Positions 26,230 through 34,756 of a stretch of DNA of 64,000 nt are shown piece after piece. The stretch is taken from NCBI GenBank assembly GCA_002395775.1, contig DGUV01000029.1, forward strand, positions 60,072-124,071, read 5' to 3'. This DNA comes from Prevotellaceae bacterium UBA4301. GTDB taxonomy: Bacteria; Bacteroidota; Bacteroidia; Bacteroidales; Bacteroidaceae. The notes below the pieces were generated by a model, which searched no databases, was not told the DNA's origin, and worked only from the letters and a program-made list of their open reading frames with translations. The translations under genes and the position numbers were made by a program. The stretch's first letter is position 1. Every line of letters starts with the position of its first letter.

Positions 26230-27162
26230 ATGGAGCACATTCGTTGCCTTATCATTGGCGCAGGCCCTGCGGGCTACACTGCAGCCATCTACGCCGGACG
26301 CTCAAACCTCAGTCCCGTCCTCTACGAGGGCATTCAACCTGGTGGACAACTCACGCAGACCACCGAAGTGGAGAACTTTCCTGGCTACCCCGATGGGGTG
26401 CAAGGTTTCGACATGATGGAGGACATCCGTCGTCAGGCCGAACGCTTCGGCTGTGAGATGCGTCCAGCCATCGCCGTAAAGACCGACCTCAGCCAGCGCC
26501 CCTACCACGTTTGGTTTGACGATGAGACGGAGGTAACCGCCGACACCATCATCATCGCCACCGGAGCCACGGCCAAATACCTGGGTCTGCAGGATGAGAA
26601 AGACTTCAATGGCCGCGGGGTATCGGCTTGTGCCACTTGCGACGGCTTTTTCTATCGCAAGAAGACGGTGGCCGTCGTAGGCGGTGGTGACACGGCTTGC
26701 GAGGAGGCCTCCTATCTGGCCCAACTGGCCTCGAAGGTCTATCTCATCGTGCGCAAGCCCTACCTGCGTGCCACACAGATCATGCAAGACCGCGTCATGC
26801 AGAATCCCAAGATTGAAGTCCTGTTTGAACACAACACGGAGGGACTCTATGGGACAGAACGTCTGGAGGGTGCCCACCTTGTGCATCGCCGTGGAGAAGC
26901 CGACGAGCGGCACTATGACCTGCCCATCGACGGATTCTTCCTGGCCATTGGTCACAAGCCTAACTCCGACATCTTCCGTCCGTGGGTGAAGACCGACGAG
27001 ACAGGATACATCATAGTAGAAGGCGACAGCCCTCGCACAGGTATCCCAGGTGTCTTTGCCGCTGGTGATGTGGCCGACCCGCACTATCGTCAGGCCGTCA
27101 TTGCTGCAGGCAGCGGTGCAAAAGCTGCAATTGAAGCCGAACGCTATCTTGCAACACTATGA
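26230..27162 (+). CDS. trxB: Thioredoxin-disulfide reductase
   Basis: A 310-residue flavoenzyme using NADPH to reduce thioredoxin. FAD site GAGPAGYTAAIYAGRS near residue 11, redox disulfide in SACATCDGFF near 131-140, NADPH site GGGDTACEEASYLA near 153, and the FAD-binding end GVFAAGDVADPHYRQ. Full length. It overlaps the next gene by 4 bases. Confidence 0.96.
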   Translation: MEHIRCLIIGAGPAGYTAAIYAGRSNLSPVLYEGIQPGGQLTQTTEVENFPGYPDGVQGFDMMEDIRRQAERFGCEMRPAIAVKTDLSQRPYHVWFDDETEVTADTIIIATGATAKYLGLQDEKDFNGRGVSACATCDGFFYRKKTVAVVGGGDTACEEASYLAQLASKVYLIVRKPYLRATQIMQDRVMQNPKIEVLFEHNTEGLYGTERLEGAHLVHRRGEADERHYDLPIDGFFLAIGHKPNSDIFRPWVKTDETGYIIVEGDSPRTGIPGVFAAGDVADPHYRQAVIAAGSGAKAAIEAERYLATL

Positions 27163-28655
27163 ACAAATATCAACTCTACCGACTGATTGAGCGCACGGAG
27201 ACCCTGAAGGACGAGCGTCACCCCATGTTCGAGAGGAACCGCTTCATGAAGTTCCTGGCATGGTTCATGGTGGCATACTACGCCGCCCTGATGATCATTA
27301 TGGGCGTGTCGCTGGGCTTTGGCCTCAAGGGCGACTACTCCGCAGCCTACCACCGGTTGGACGGAGGGTTCTTCTATCTGCTCATCATCGACTTCTGGAC
27401 GCGCTTCATGCTGCAAGAGACTCCGGCACAGAAGACCCACACCTATGCTCTGCTGCCTGTGCGACGCTCCTTCCTGATGCATTCCTACCTTATCCGTGCC
27501 ATGCTCTCCTGGGGCAACACCTTCTGGGGCTTCTTCCTTGTGCCTTTCGGCTTGGTGTCTGTTGTCCCCCTCATGGGATGGTGGGGCTTCATCGGGTGGC
27601 TGTTGGGCTATTGGGTGCTGTTCGTCTTGAACGGTATGGGCTATCTGTTCACCCGTGCCTTGTGCATGAAACACATGCTTTGGTTCCTTGCTCCTCTGGC
27701 TCTGCATGCGGCATTGGTGTGTGTGTGTGTCCTGCCCGACCACAATGTGTTGCGCGTGCCCTTTGTCACCTTCATGCAAGGTTTCGTGCAATGGCAGTGG
27801 TGGCCTTGGCTCATCGTCATCGTGGCCTTGGCTCTCGCCTACTGGGCCAACTACCGTCTGCAGATGGGCATGGTGTACAACGAGATTGGAAAAAAAGAAG
27901 AAGTAGAACTCAAGAGCGCCTCACAATTCTCCATGCTCAACCGCTATGGCACCATGGGCGAGTACCTGAAGATGGAGATTCGTCTGCGACTCCGCAACAA
28001 ACAAGCCAAGATGCAGTTCTATGTGGCCATGGGGCTCATCTTGTTCTTTGGCATCATGCTCTATTTCACGGATGTCTATGACGGCAGTTTCATGCGCTCC
28101 TTCATCTGCCTCTACGACTATGTGATATTGGGCGTAATGACACTTATCACCATCATGTGCTACGAGGGCAACTACATCGACGGCCTGATGTCGCGACGCG
28201 AGACTGTCTATGACCTGCTTCGTGCCAAATACTATTTCAACATGGGCATGCTCTTCATCCCGCTGCTGCTCATGCTTCCGCTCATGATTATCGGGAAACT
28301 TTCCGTGTGGATGTGTGTGGGCTACTTCCTGTTCACGGCAGGCGTCCTCTATCCCTGCGTATTCCAGTTGGCTGTCTATAACAAGAACACATTGCCTCTT
28401 AACGTGAAGCTCTCTGGCGGTAACTCAGGCACTATGATGCAGAACATCGTGTCCATGATCATCCTCTTCCTGCCACTGGCTTTGGAGAAGGTGTGCGTCC
28501 TGCTGCTTGGTCCCGCATGGGGCTACTTCCCCTTCATGTTGCTTGGCGTGGCAGGCATCCTCACTCATCGTCTTTGGCTCCGCAACATCTACCGCCGTTT
28601 CATGGTTCGCCGCTATGAGAACATGGAAGGATTCCGCGCCTCACGCAATTCATAA
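27159..28655 (+). CDS. DUF5687 family membrane protein (ABC-2-type exporter subunit)
   Basis: A 498-residue membrane protein with about ten hydrophobic helices, a cytoplasmic N-terminus with RHPMFERNRFMKFLAW, and a central loop (about 240-285). It matches the Bacteroidota family DUF5687, which pairs with an ATPase; that ATPase is the next gene, 21 bases downstream. The pair is a predicted ABC exporter of unknown cargo. It is coupled to trxB by a 4-base overlap. Confidence 0.82.
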   Translation: MNKYQLYRLIERTETLKDERHPMFERNRFMKFLAWFMVAYYAALMIIMGVSLGFGLKGDYSAAYHRLDGGFFYLLIIDFWTRFMLQETPAQKTHTYALLPVRRSFLMHSYLIRAMLSWGNTFWGFFLVPFGLVSVVPLMGWWGFIGWLLGYWVLFVLNGMGYLFTRALCMKHMLWFLAPLALHAALVCVCVLPDHNVLRVPFVTFMQGFVQWQWWPWLIVIVALALAYWANYRLQMGMVYNEIGKKEEVELKSASQFSMLNRYGTMGEYLKMEIRLRLRNKQAKMQFYVAMGLILFFGIMLYFTDVYDGSFMRSFICLYDYVILGVMTLITIMCYEGNYIDGLMSRRETVYDLLRAKYYFNMGMLFIPLLLMLPLMIIGKLSVWMCVGYFLFTAGVLYPCVFQLAVYNKNTLPLNVKLSGGNSGTMMQNIVSMIILFLPLALEKVCVLLLGPAWGYFPFMLLGVAGILTHRLWLRNIYRRFMVRRYENMEGFRASRNS

Positions 28656-28676
28656 CCCCCGTAAACTGCTACCCCA

Positions 28677-29408
28677 ATGAATATCAAAATTGAAAATCTC
28701 AAGAAGACCTTCGGCGAGAAGACAGCCGTTGACATTACAGAATACACCATCCACGACGGTGAGCTTCTGGGACTGGTCGGCAACAATGGTGCCGGAAAGA
28801 GCACCCTGTTCCGCCTCATTCTCGACCTCATCAAGGCCGACACTGGCTGCGTTCGCATCAGTGGCACGGCAGATGGCCATGACATCGACATCGATGTTAC
28901 CCAGACCGAACAGTGGAAGGACTGGACCGGAGCCTACATCGATGACTCTTTCCTCATCGACTATCTGACTCCCGACGAATATTTCCAATTCATAGCTCGC
29001 ATCAGCGGCATGGCCGACGAGCAGTTGGAAGCCGAACTGGCAAAATACGAGCACTTCATGGCAGGCGAGCTGCTGGGCCACAAAAAGCTCATCCGCAACC
29101 TGTCGGCCGGCAACAAGCAGAAGGTGGGCATCGTGGCCGCCATGCTCTTAAGGCCTCAAGTGCTTATCCTGGACGAGCCCTTCAACTTCCTCGACCCCAC
29201 GAGCCAGTCGCTCATCAAGCACCTGCTCACGGCCTACAACAAGGAGACCGGGGCCACCATCCTCGTCAGCAGCCACAACCTCAACCACACCGTTGACATC
29301 TGCCCGCGCATAGCCCTGTTGGAGAACGGACACATCATTCGCGACATAGCCAATCCCAACGGCGAGGCTCAGCAGGAACTTGAAGACTACTTTGAGGTGA
29401 AGGAGTAA
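28677..29408 (+). CDS. ABC transporter ATP-binding protein
   Basis: A 243-residue ATPase. Walker A is VGNNGAGKSTLF (residues 35-46), the signature is LSAGNKQKVGIVAAML, Walker B is VLILDEPFNFLD and the switch histidine is in LVSSHNLNH. The signature form is that of ABC-2-type exporters and fits the DUF5687 permease directly upstream. A terminator follows at 29484. Confidence 0.93.
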   Translation: MNIKIENLKKTFGEKTAVDITEYTIHDGELLGLVGNNGAGKSTLFRLILDLIKADTGCVRISGTADGHDIDIDVTQTEQWKDWTGAYIDDSFLIDYLTPDEYFQFIARISGMADEQLEAELAKYEHFMAGELLGHKKLIRNLSAGNKQKVGIVAAMLLRPQVLILDEPFNFLDPTSQSLIKHLLTAYNKETGATILVSSHNLNHTVDICPRIALLENGHIIRDIANPNGEAQQELEDYFEVKE

Positions 29409-29434
29409 GAGTCCCCGGCTTCATGTGGCTTTGA

Positions 29435-29485
29435 GAAAATGAGAGAGTGAGAGAGTGAGAAAATGAGAAAATGAGAAAATGAGAA
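29435..29485 (+). repeat. Short tandem repeat (GAGAAAAT-type)
   Basis: Between the ABC gene and its terminator lie about six near-identical 8-base units, GAGAGAGT or GAGAAAAT. The same word, inverted, recurs at 48025-48150. Confidence 0.75.
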
Positions 29486-29516
29486 AAGGCTCCCCTGTTG
29501 ATGGAGAGCCTTTTTT
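29484..29516 (+). terminator. Intrinsic terminator of the ftsK-ABC run
   Basis: AAAAGGCTC (29484-29492) pairs with GAGCCTTTT (29506-29514), loop of 13 bases, followed by more T. It closes the run that begins with ftsK. Confidence 0.85.
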
Positions 29517-29540
29517 GCGGATGGTAGAGAAGCGTGTGGA

Positions 29541-29948
29541 TCAGTACTCCATCACAGCAGGCAGTTCCTTGGCCTGTTCAATCATCTTCTCGACCTCGGC
29601 TACAGCAGGCACGCGACGCACCAGATGCTTCTCTGCGTTCACCTCTTCCAGCTTTGCCTGCAGATTGGCAGGAACGCGATGCTTCAGCTCCTTCACGGTG
29701 TCAACGCCGGCAGCCTCCAACAGCTCGGAGAACTGAGGACCTACGCCATTGATGCGCATGAGGTCGGCATGGTTGGTCCAGGTCAGAATCAGTTTGGGCG
29801 AGATTCCTGTCTTCTCAGCAAGCTCGGCGCGTCCGGCGGGCTTAGCACATTTTTCAAGCAGGGTTTCAATGTCATTGATGCCAGCAGCCTGCAACTTCTC
29901 GGCATACACGGGTCCAATGCCCTCAACTTCCACGATCTTGTAGTTCAT
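29541..29948 (-). CDS. DUF4332 helix-hairpin-helix protein
   Basis: A 135-residue protein with two helix-hairpin-helix units: VEGIGPVYAEKLQAAGI near residues 8-24 and INGVGPQFSELLEAAGV near 66-82. DUF4332 proteins resemble the DNA-binding hairpins of repair enzymes, but no nuclease domain is present, so the role is unknown. It is a single gene with a full-consensus promoter at 29992-30023. Confidence 0.85.
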   Translation of the reverse strand: MNYKIVEVEGIGPVYAEKLQAAGINDIETLLEKCAKPAGRAELAEKTGISPKLILTWTNHADLMRINGVGPQFSELLEAAGVDTVKELKHRVPANLQAKLEEVNAEKHLVRRVPAVAEVEKMIEQAKELPAVMEY

Positions 29949-29991
29949 ACTTTTCGAGGTATTAATAGGTTAAACAATAAATTCACAGGGA

Positions 29992-30023
29992 CAAATGTAC
30001 GAAAAAAGAAAATCCCCTCCAAA
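29992..30023 (-). promoter_or_regulatory. Promoter of the DUF4332 gene, overlapping the rpmA terminator
   Basis: On the minus strand: TTTG (30020-30023), 20 bases, TACATTTG (29992-29999). The -33 element falls in the tip of the terminator hairpin of the rplU-rpmA operon. Confidence 0.7.
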
Positions 30024-30039
30024 CGTTGGAGAGGATTTT
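30009..30039 (-). terminator. Terminator of the rplU-rpmA operon
   Basis: Arms at 30009-30022 and 30026-30039 (AAAATCC.CTCCAA against TTGGAGAGGATTTT) with one mismatch and a tiny loop. Each side is flanked by A or T runs, so it could stop transcription from either strand. Confidence 0.85.
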
Positions 30040-30064
30040 TTTGTTCTTGACAGTGTCTGCGGCT

Positions 30065-30322
30065 TTATGCCTCGGGCATCACGCTCACTGTTGAGCGGTC
30101 GCGACGACCCTTCTTGAAGCAAACGACGCCATCCTTCAGGGCATACAGGGTGTTGTCCTTACCCATGGCTACGTTCTCACCTGCATAGTGACGAGTACCA
30201 CGCTGACGAACAATGATGTTGCCAGCGATGCACTTCTCACCGCCGAAAATCTTAACACCTAATCTCTGAGCAGCCGATTCGCGGCCGTTCTTAGAACTAC
30301 CAACACCTTTTTTATGTGCCAT
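30065..30322 (-). CDS. rpmA: 50S ribosomal protein L27
   Basis: An 85-residue ribosomal protein with the family start MAHKKGVGSSKNGRES and GGEKCIAGNIIVRQRGT. L27 reaches the peptidyl transferase centre. There is no cleavable N-terminal extension of the Firmicutes type. It follows rplU by 26 bases, the usual L21-L27 operon. Confidence 0.97.
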   Translation of the reverse strand: MAHKKGVGSSKNGRESAAQRLGVKIFGGEKCIAGNIIVRQRGTRHYAGENVAMGKDNTLYALKDGVVCFKKGRRDRSTVSVMPEA

Positions 30323-30348
30323 AATTTGTTCTCCTTCTAATTAATGGG

Positions 30349-30666
30349 TTAAGCAATAACTTCCTTGATAGTCAGTTCCGTGAACTGCTGACGATGGCCA
30401 TTCAGCTTGCGGTAGCCCTTGCGGCGCTTCTTGTGGAAGACCAGCACCTTGTCGCCCTTTACCAGGGGAGTCACTACCTCGGCTACAACCTTGGCACCCT
30501 CAATCTCGGGAGCACCTACGGTGATGGCACCGTCGTTGTCTACCAACAACACTCTCTCAAACTCAACAGTCTGGCCAGCTTCTGAGCCCACGATGTGGTG
30601 TACGAAAAGCTTCTTGCCGGCTTCCGTGCGGAACTGTTGACCGTTAATCTCTACGATTGCGTACAT
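30349..30666 (-). CDS. rplU: 50S ribosomal protein L21
   Basis: A 105-residue ribosomal protein starting MYAIVEINGQQFRTEAGKK and containing the C-terminal signature KRRKGYRKLNGHRQQFT. It binds 23S rRNA. First gene of the L21-L27 operon, with a full-consensus promoter about 90 bases upstream. Confidence 0.97.
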   Translation of the reverse strand: MYAIVEINGQQFRTEAGKKLFVHHIVGSEAGQTVEFERVLLVDNDGAITVGAPEIEGAKVVAEVVTPLVKGDKVLVFHKKRRKGYRKLNGHRQQFTELTIKEVIA

Positions 30667-30757
30667 TGTTTATTATTAGTTATTTAACGGGTTTCACCGC
30701 GAGGCGAGTCTCCTCTCTGAGCCTGCTTTTCCGAGCCCCTACGGCATAAATCGGGTG

Positions 30758-30789
30758 CAAAGATAAGAAAAAGATGCGGAACTGCCAAA
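30758..30789 (-). promoter_or_regulatory. Promoter of rplU-rpmA, overlapping an upstream terminator
   Basis: On the minus strand: TTTG (30786-30789), 20 bases, TATCTTTG (30758-30765). The -33 element lies in the loop of the terminator hairpin of the preceding GH109-like gene. The transcript has a leader of about 85 bases. Confidence 0.8.
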
Positions 30790-30799
30790 CAATTCCGCA
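30775..30799 (-). terminator. Terminator of the GH109-like gene
   Basis: TGCGGAA (30775-30781) pairs with TTCCGCA (30793-30799); on the minus strand the hairpin is followed by TCTTTTTCTT. It lies about 40 bases after the stop of the oxidoreductase gene. Confidence 0.75.
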
Positions 30800-30838
30800 C
30801 CTTTTTTCTTTTACTTGTCAGCGGCCTTAGCCGTCTCT

Positions 30839-32401
30839 TTACTTCTTCTTTTTCTTGTCATACTTCTCCCACAGCTTCTTCTTGGCCGTCTGGGCCTTCA
30901 GCTGGGCCGTAAACTTCTCGGCAGCTTCTTCGGCAGCCTTCTCGTCCTCGGGGGCAGCATAGGCATGCTTGTAACCCTTCTGCTGGTTCCAGTAGCCGCG
31001 AGTGAAGTCGGGGAAGGCCACTGCAGCACTGTTGTGGTCCATCGACAGGGAGCCCAACTCTGCCAGGCAGCACCACTCGGCCAGGTCGTAAACGTCCATG
31101 TCCAAGGGCAGTCCGTTCTGCAGGCAATAGACCATGCGCGCATCCATGAAGAAGTCCATGCCGCCGTGTCCACCCACCTTCTGAGCCATAGCTCCATACT
31201 TGGTGATGATGGGGTGCTGATACTTCTGCATCAGGGCGTCGTGCTCGGCCTTCGGCAGGAAGCCGTGGCTCGAGAGGTCGTCAACCTTGGGAGCTACGCC
31301 GCTGGCCGAAAGCTGGCTCTTGTCCAGGGCGAAGTGCTGTTCGGGATACTTGGTGGCATAGCCTTTGGTGCCGGTGAGCTTATAGAGACGGTTGTAGGGC
31401 TGAGGATTCATGACGTTGTGCTGAATCTCCACCACCTTGCCGTTCTCCGTACGCATGAGGGTAGTTGTCTGGTCGCCATTGCGATAGTTGGGGCAGGGAC
31501 GTCCCGTCTTCTTCTCCACATATTCGCGTCCGTGGGCACTCTTGGTGTCCATGGCCACCAATGTCTTGAAGCGGTCGCCGCGATGGATGTCCAGAGCCTG
31601 AGCCACGGGGCCCAGTCCGTGAGTGGCATAGACGTCGCCACGGTTCTCCATGTTGTACTTCATGCGCCATCCCAGTTTGTCGGGGTCTGTGCCGTCGGGG
31701 TTCTTCCAATAGTAGTCCCAGAAGTCGTCAAGGTTGTGGATGTAGGCACCCTCGGCGCGCAGAATTTCGCCAAACACACCATGCTGCGCCATGTTCAGGG
31801 CATTCAGTTCGTACCAGTCGTAGCAGCAGTTCTCAAGAATCATGCAGTGCTTGCGTGTCTTCTCCGAGAGGTTGATGAGCTCCCAGCACTGTTCCAGATT
31901 CATGGCAGAGGGAACCTCGATAGCAGTGTGCTTGCCGTTCTCCAGGGCGCACTTGGCAACGGGGAAATGATGGTCCCAGTCGGTGGCCACATACACGAGG
32001 TCGATGTCCGGACGCTTACACAATTCCTCGTAGCCCTTCTCGCCCGAATAGATGGCAGCAGGTGGCAACCCAGCCTTGCGCAGGTATTGCTGACACTTCT
32101 CGGCACGTGCAGCTTCGTAGTCGCACAGAGCTACAATCTGCGTGCCGGGGATGTAGGTGAAGCGCTCCACGGCACCAGGCCCGCGCATACCCAAACCCAC
32201 GAAAGCCACACGCACTACCCCCATCTTGGGAGCCGTCAGTCCCAGCACATGCTGCTGACCGGCGGGGCGCACGGGAGAGTCAATGACAATAGTCCCTTCC
32301 TCCCAGTGCCACTTGGTGCTGGGCGAGAGGCTCTGAGCCACACTCACGGCTACAAGGCCGAAAGCCGCAAAAGCGGCCAAACAAATACGTTTCAGTTTCA
32401 T
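30839..32401 (-). CDS. Exported Gfo/Idh/MocA-family protein, GH109-like glycosidase
   Basis: A 520-residue protein with a signal peptide (MKLKRICLAAFAAFGLVAVS). A Rossmann NAD site follows (VRVAFVGLGMRGPGAVER) and then KHTAIEVPSAM, HCMILENCCYDWYELN and THGLGPVAQALDIHRGD. These segments match GH109, whose members use bound NAD to cleave alpha-linked N-acetylgalactosamine. Substrate specificity is inferred. The last 40 residues are Lys/Glu/Ala rich and end in a lysine run, longer than typical GH109. The start at 32401 begins the signal peptide; an in-frame extension to 32446 is rejected. Confidence 0.85.
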   Translation of the reverse strand: MKLKRICLAAFAAFGLVAVSVAQSLSPSTKWHWEEGTIVIDSPVRPAGQQHVLGLTAPKMGVVRVAFVGLGMRGPGAVERFTYIPGTQIVALCDYEAARAEKCQQYLRKAGLPPAAIYSGEKGYEELCKRPDIDLVYVATDWDHHFPVAKCALENGKHTAIEVPSAMNLEQCWELINLSEKTRKHCMILENCCYDWYELNALNMAQHGVFGEILRAEGAYIHNLDDFWDYYWKNPDGTDPDKLGWRMKYNMENRGDVYATHGLGPVAQALDIHRGDRFKTLVAMDTKSAHGREYVEKKTGRPCPNYRNGDQTTTLMRTENGKVVEIQHNVMNPQPYNRLYKLTGTKGYATKYPEQHFALDKSQLSASGVAPKVDDLSSHGFLPKAEHDALMQKYQHPIITKYGAMAQKVGGHGGMDFFMDARMVYCLQNGLPLDMDVYDLAEWCCLAELGSLSMDHNSAAVAFPDFTRGYWNQQKGYKHAYAAPEDEKAAEEAAEKFTAQLKAQTAKKKLWEKYDKKKKK

Positions 32402-32450
32402 AACTTCACAAAATCTATAGTTTTTAAGGTTAAAATCGATGTTCAAAAGA

Positions 32451-32458
32451 CAAAGATA
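32451..32458 (-). promoter_or_regulatory. -7 element of the GH109-like gene
   Basis: TATCTTTG on the minus strand, 49 bases before the ATG at 32401. No good -33 element is seen. Confidence 0.5.
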
Positions 32459-32503
32459 AGAAATAAATACGAAATACGAGTCACGAATTACGAAAAATCT
32501 TCG

Positions 32504-32511
32504 TACCTTTG
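32504..32511 (+). promoter_or_regulatory. -7 element immediately before the phosphatase start codon
   Basis: TACCTTTG fits TAnnTTTG and ends only 6 bases before the ATG at 32518, so the transcript may begin at or next to the start codon. No -33 TTTG is visible at the usual distance. Confidence 0.5.
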
Positions 32512-32517
32512 TCCCAC

Positions 32518-33090
32518 ATGATACAACTCTACATCACCCGACATGGCCAGACCGAGGAGAACCTGCAGCGCATCCTGCAGGGACAGATGCCTGGCCACCT
32601 CACTGCCGAAGGCATCCGACAGGCCGAACAGTTGCGCGATAGTCTGTCCGGCATACATTTCCATCGCATAGTGACCAGCGACCTCCTGCGAGCCTCCACC
32701 ACTGCCCGCATCATAGCCCAGCGGCAGGAGTGCCCCGTAGAGGAGGAACCGCTGCTGCGCGAGCGCGACTTCGGCATCCACACGGGAGGCCCGTACATCA
32801 GCATCAGCCACGACCTCGACCCGTCGGCCGAGACCATGGACCACCTGGCTGGGCGTGCTGCACAGTTTCTCAACAAGTTGGTCGCCTTCTCCGCCTCTCT
32901 CCCCCACTCCGCCCCACTCCTTGCCGTCAGTCACGGCCTCTTCCTGCGCGTGTTGCAGGCCGTCTATCATGGATGTGACGTGCGCGAGGTGGAGCGCATG
33001 GAAAATGCCGAAGTACGCGTGCTCTCTATCGAGCCCCACATGCACTTCGGCATCTCCAGCCAGCAAGAGGTGGGCGGAACGGCCAATTGA
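32518..33090 (+). CDS. Histidine phosphatase family protein (phosphoglycerate mutase-like)
   Basis: A 190-residue enzyme. The catalytic motif ITRHGQTEEN places the phosphorylated histidine at residue 9; QGQMPGHLTAEGIRQAEQL, the arginine in TSDLLRASTTA and the second histidine in AVSHGLFLRVL complete the fold. The substrate is unknown; relatives act on sugar phosphates or small metabolites. The start is ATG 32518; three further in-frame codons upstream would overlap the -7 element. It converges on the ftsZ-like gene. Confidence 0.9.
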   Translation: MIQLYITRHGQTEENLQRILQGQMPGHLTAEGIRQAEQLRDSLSGIHFHRIVTSDLLRASTTARIIAQRQECPVEEEPLLRERDFGIHTGGPYISISHDLDPSAETMDHLAGRAAQFLNKLVAFSASLPHSAPLLAVSHGLFLRVLQAVYHGCDVREVERMENAEVRVLSIEPHMHFGISSQQEVGGTAN

Positions 33091-33103
33091 AAGCCAATCC
33101 CTA

Positions 33104-34324
33104 CTATTCTTCCTCTTCAAACGTACGACGGGCAAGTTCCATAATGGACTTCAACCACGAAACAGTTTTTTTGTCTGCGTTGGGATTCTCAGAAGTTTTC
33201 TCAGCATGCGATATCGGGCTTCTCACCTCCTCATCTTGAGGTTGCAACTCTTCTGATACCTTATTCTTCTGCGGATAATAGAAGGCCTCCAACTCACGTA
33301 TGATACGAGCATGGTCATCGTCCCTATTCTCCTCCTTCAAGGGGAGTTGGTCAAATCCGGTTGCCACAATAGCAACCTTCACCTTATCACCCAGACTATC
33401 GTCACGATACAAGCCCCACAGCATCAGCAGGTTGGGCGAAAGGGTGTCCATGAACTGATTAATTTCCGCCGTTTCCGAAATCGTAACAGGTTTTTCCTTT
33501 CCTGTATAGATAATGTAGAGCAAACGCTGTGTTTTCTCTATGTCAACGGGGTTGAGCAGGGGTGAACTCAAGGCCGAAGTCATAGCCTTCAACACACGGT
33601 TCTCTCCCTCGGCATAACCGACAGAGACAATGGCAGCACCACTTTCCCTCATCACAGTCTCCACGTCACAAAAGTCTCGGTTCACGATACCATCATCTGT
33701 AATAATCTCTGCAATAGTTTTAGTAGCTGTAGTCAGCACCTCATCAGCTTTCGTGAATGCTTCTTCGATGGTGGTCATGTTGTCGTTGTACATTTCCAGC
33801 AAACGCTCGTTGTTAATGACCAATAGTGCATCGACACTTTTCTTCAGCTCGGCAATGCCGCTCAGCGCTTTCTCAATGCGCACGCGCCGTTCGAAGCGGA
33901 AAGGCAACGTGACAACTCCAATAGTCAACAGGCCACGTTCGCGGGCAGCACGGGCAATGACAGGACTCGCACCCGTCCCCGTACCTCCACCCATTCCTGC
34001 CGTAATGAACACCATCTTGGTTTCTTCGTCCAGCAGCTGCATGATGAGGTCCAGCGACTGTTCGGCCGCTTCCTTACCCTTTTGAGGATCTCCACCGACC
34101 CCTAATCCTCCATCACCCAGCTGTATCTTTACGGGCACAGGCGACTTGCTCAGCGACTGGCTGTCCGTGTTGCAAACGGCAAAGCCAACATTCTTCACAC
34201 CCGTTTCAAACATATTCTTTACGGCATTGCCGCCACCACCTCCCACACCAATCACTTTAATGATGTGCTTCGTTTTGTCCTTTGGAAAAGGAAAATCGAT
34301 GGGATTAAAATCTTCGTTCTGCAT
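33104..34324 (-). CDS. ftsZ: FtsZ-family tubulin-like GTPase, not in the usual division cluster
   Basis: A 406-residue protein. The GTP-binding domain is intact: IGVGGGGGNAV (26-36), tubulin signature GMGGGTGTGAS (111-121) and the T7 catalytic loop NRDFCD (215-220) with ENRVLKAM following. The C-terminal 75 residues are charged and end ARRTFEEEE, unlike the HDNVD-type tip I expect in the main Bacteroidales FtsZ. It is not next to ftsA, ftsQ or mur genes but is third in a cassette after a YbjN-like and a small membrane protein. It may be a second FtsZ copy; whether another exists lies outside the window. Confidence 0.88.
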   Translation of the reverse strand: MQNEDFNPIDFPFPKDKTKHIIKVIGVGGGGGNAVKNMFETGVKNVGFAVCNTDSQSLSKSPVPVKIQLGDGGLGVGGDPQKGKEAAEQSLDLIMQLLDEETKMVFITAGMGGGTGTGASPVIARAARERGLLTIGVVTLPFRFERRVRIEKALSGIAELKKSVDALLVINNERLLEMYNDNMTTIEEAFTKADEVLTTATKTIAEIITDDGIVNRDFCDVETVMRESGAAIVSVGYAEGENRVLKAMTSALSSPLLNPVDIEKTQRLLYIIYTGKEKPVTISETAEINQFMDTLSPNLLMLWGLYRDDSLGDKVKVAIVATGFDQLPLKEENRDDDHARIIRELEAFYYPQKNKVSEELQPQDEEVRSPISHAEKTSENPNADKKTVSWLKSIMELARRTFEEEE

Positions 34325-34361
34325 ATCTTTTTATTAAAAATGCGATTAATTATTCATCAAA

Positions 34362-34736
34362 TTATTCCGTATCTAATGAAGTTAATGTATCTTCCTCCGG
34401 TCCATACTTCGCCATAAGCATATCATAAGTTTGCCAAAGAATCTCCAACCGTCTCAAGCGCTCTAGCAGTTCTGTCTTCTCCTTTTTTTCCGCAATTAGG
34501 CTAAAGCAAGTATCATACTCCATAATAATGTCCCACTTCACATCGCCAATAGCTTGCAGTTGCCTTATCTTTTCCTCATATTCGCCCTGCCTTTCCCCGC
34601 CATTGCCGCCATAGAGAAAAGGCGTCCAGGTGACATACTCATCCGTGCGGCCAACCATGTTGCCATACACATAGCCCACATAAGCCACCATCCCTAATAC
34701 GAGCATGGCCAAGAGCATTTTTGCAAGTCCTTTCAT
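34362..34736 (-). CDS. Small single-span membrane protein of unknown function
   Basis: A 124-residue protein I do not recognise. An N-terminal helix (residues 7-28, MLLAMLVLGMVAYVGYVYG) is followed by a short linker and a Glu/Lys-rich helical region from about 50 to 110 that may be coiled coil (EYEEKIRQLQ, KEKTELLERLRRLEILW), then an acidic end. It lies between a YbjN-like gene (20 bases) and the ftsZ-like gene (37 bases), all on one strand, so it could anchor or regulate the FtsZ-like filament at the membrane. That is inference from context. Confidence 0.7.
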   Translation of the reverse strand: MKGLAKMLLAMLVLGMVAYVGYVYGNMVGRTDEYVTWTPFLYGGNGGERQGEYEEKIRQLQAIGDVKWDIIMEYDTCFSLIAEKKEKTELLERLRRLEILWQTYDMLMAKYGPEEDTLTSLDTE

Positions 34737-34756
34737 AACGCTGTTGTCTATTTATA

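Noticed and set aside
30815..32521. A 568-codon open frame on the plus strand
   Set aside because: It lies entirely opposite the GH109-like gene, which has a signal peptide and clear NAD motifs. The frame has no recognisable domain and is a by-product of codon use.
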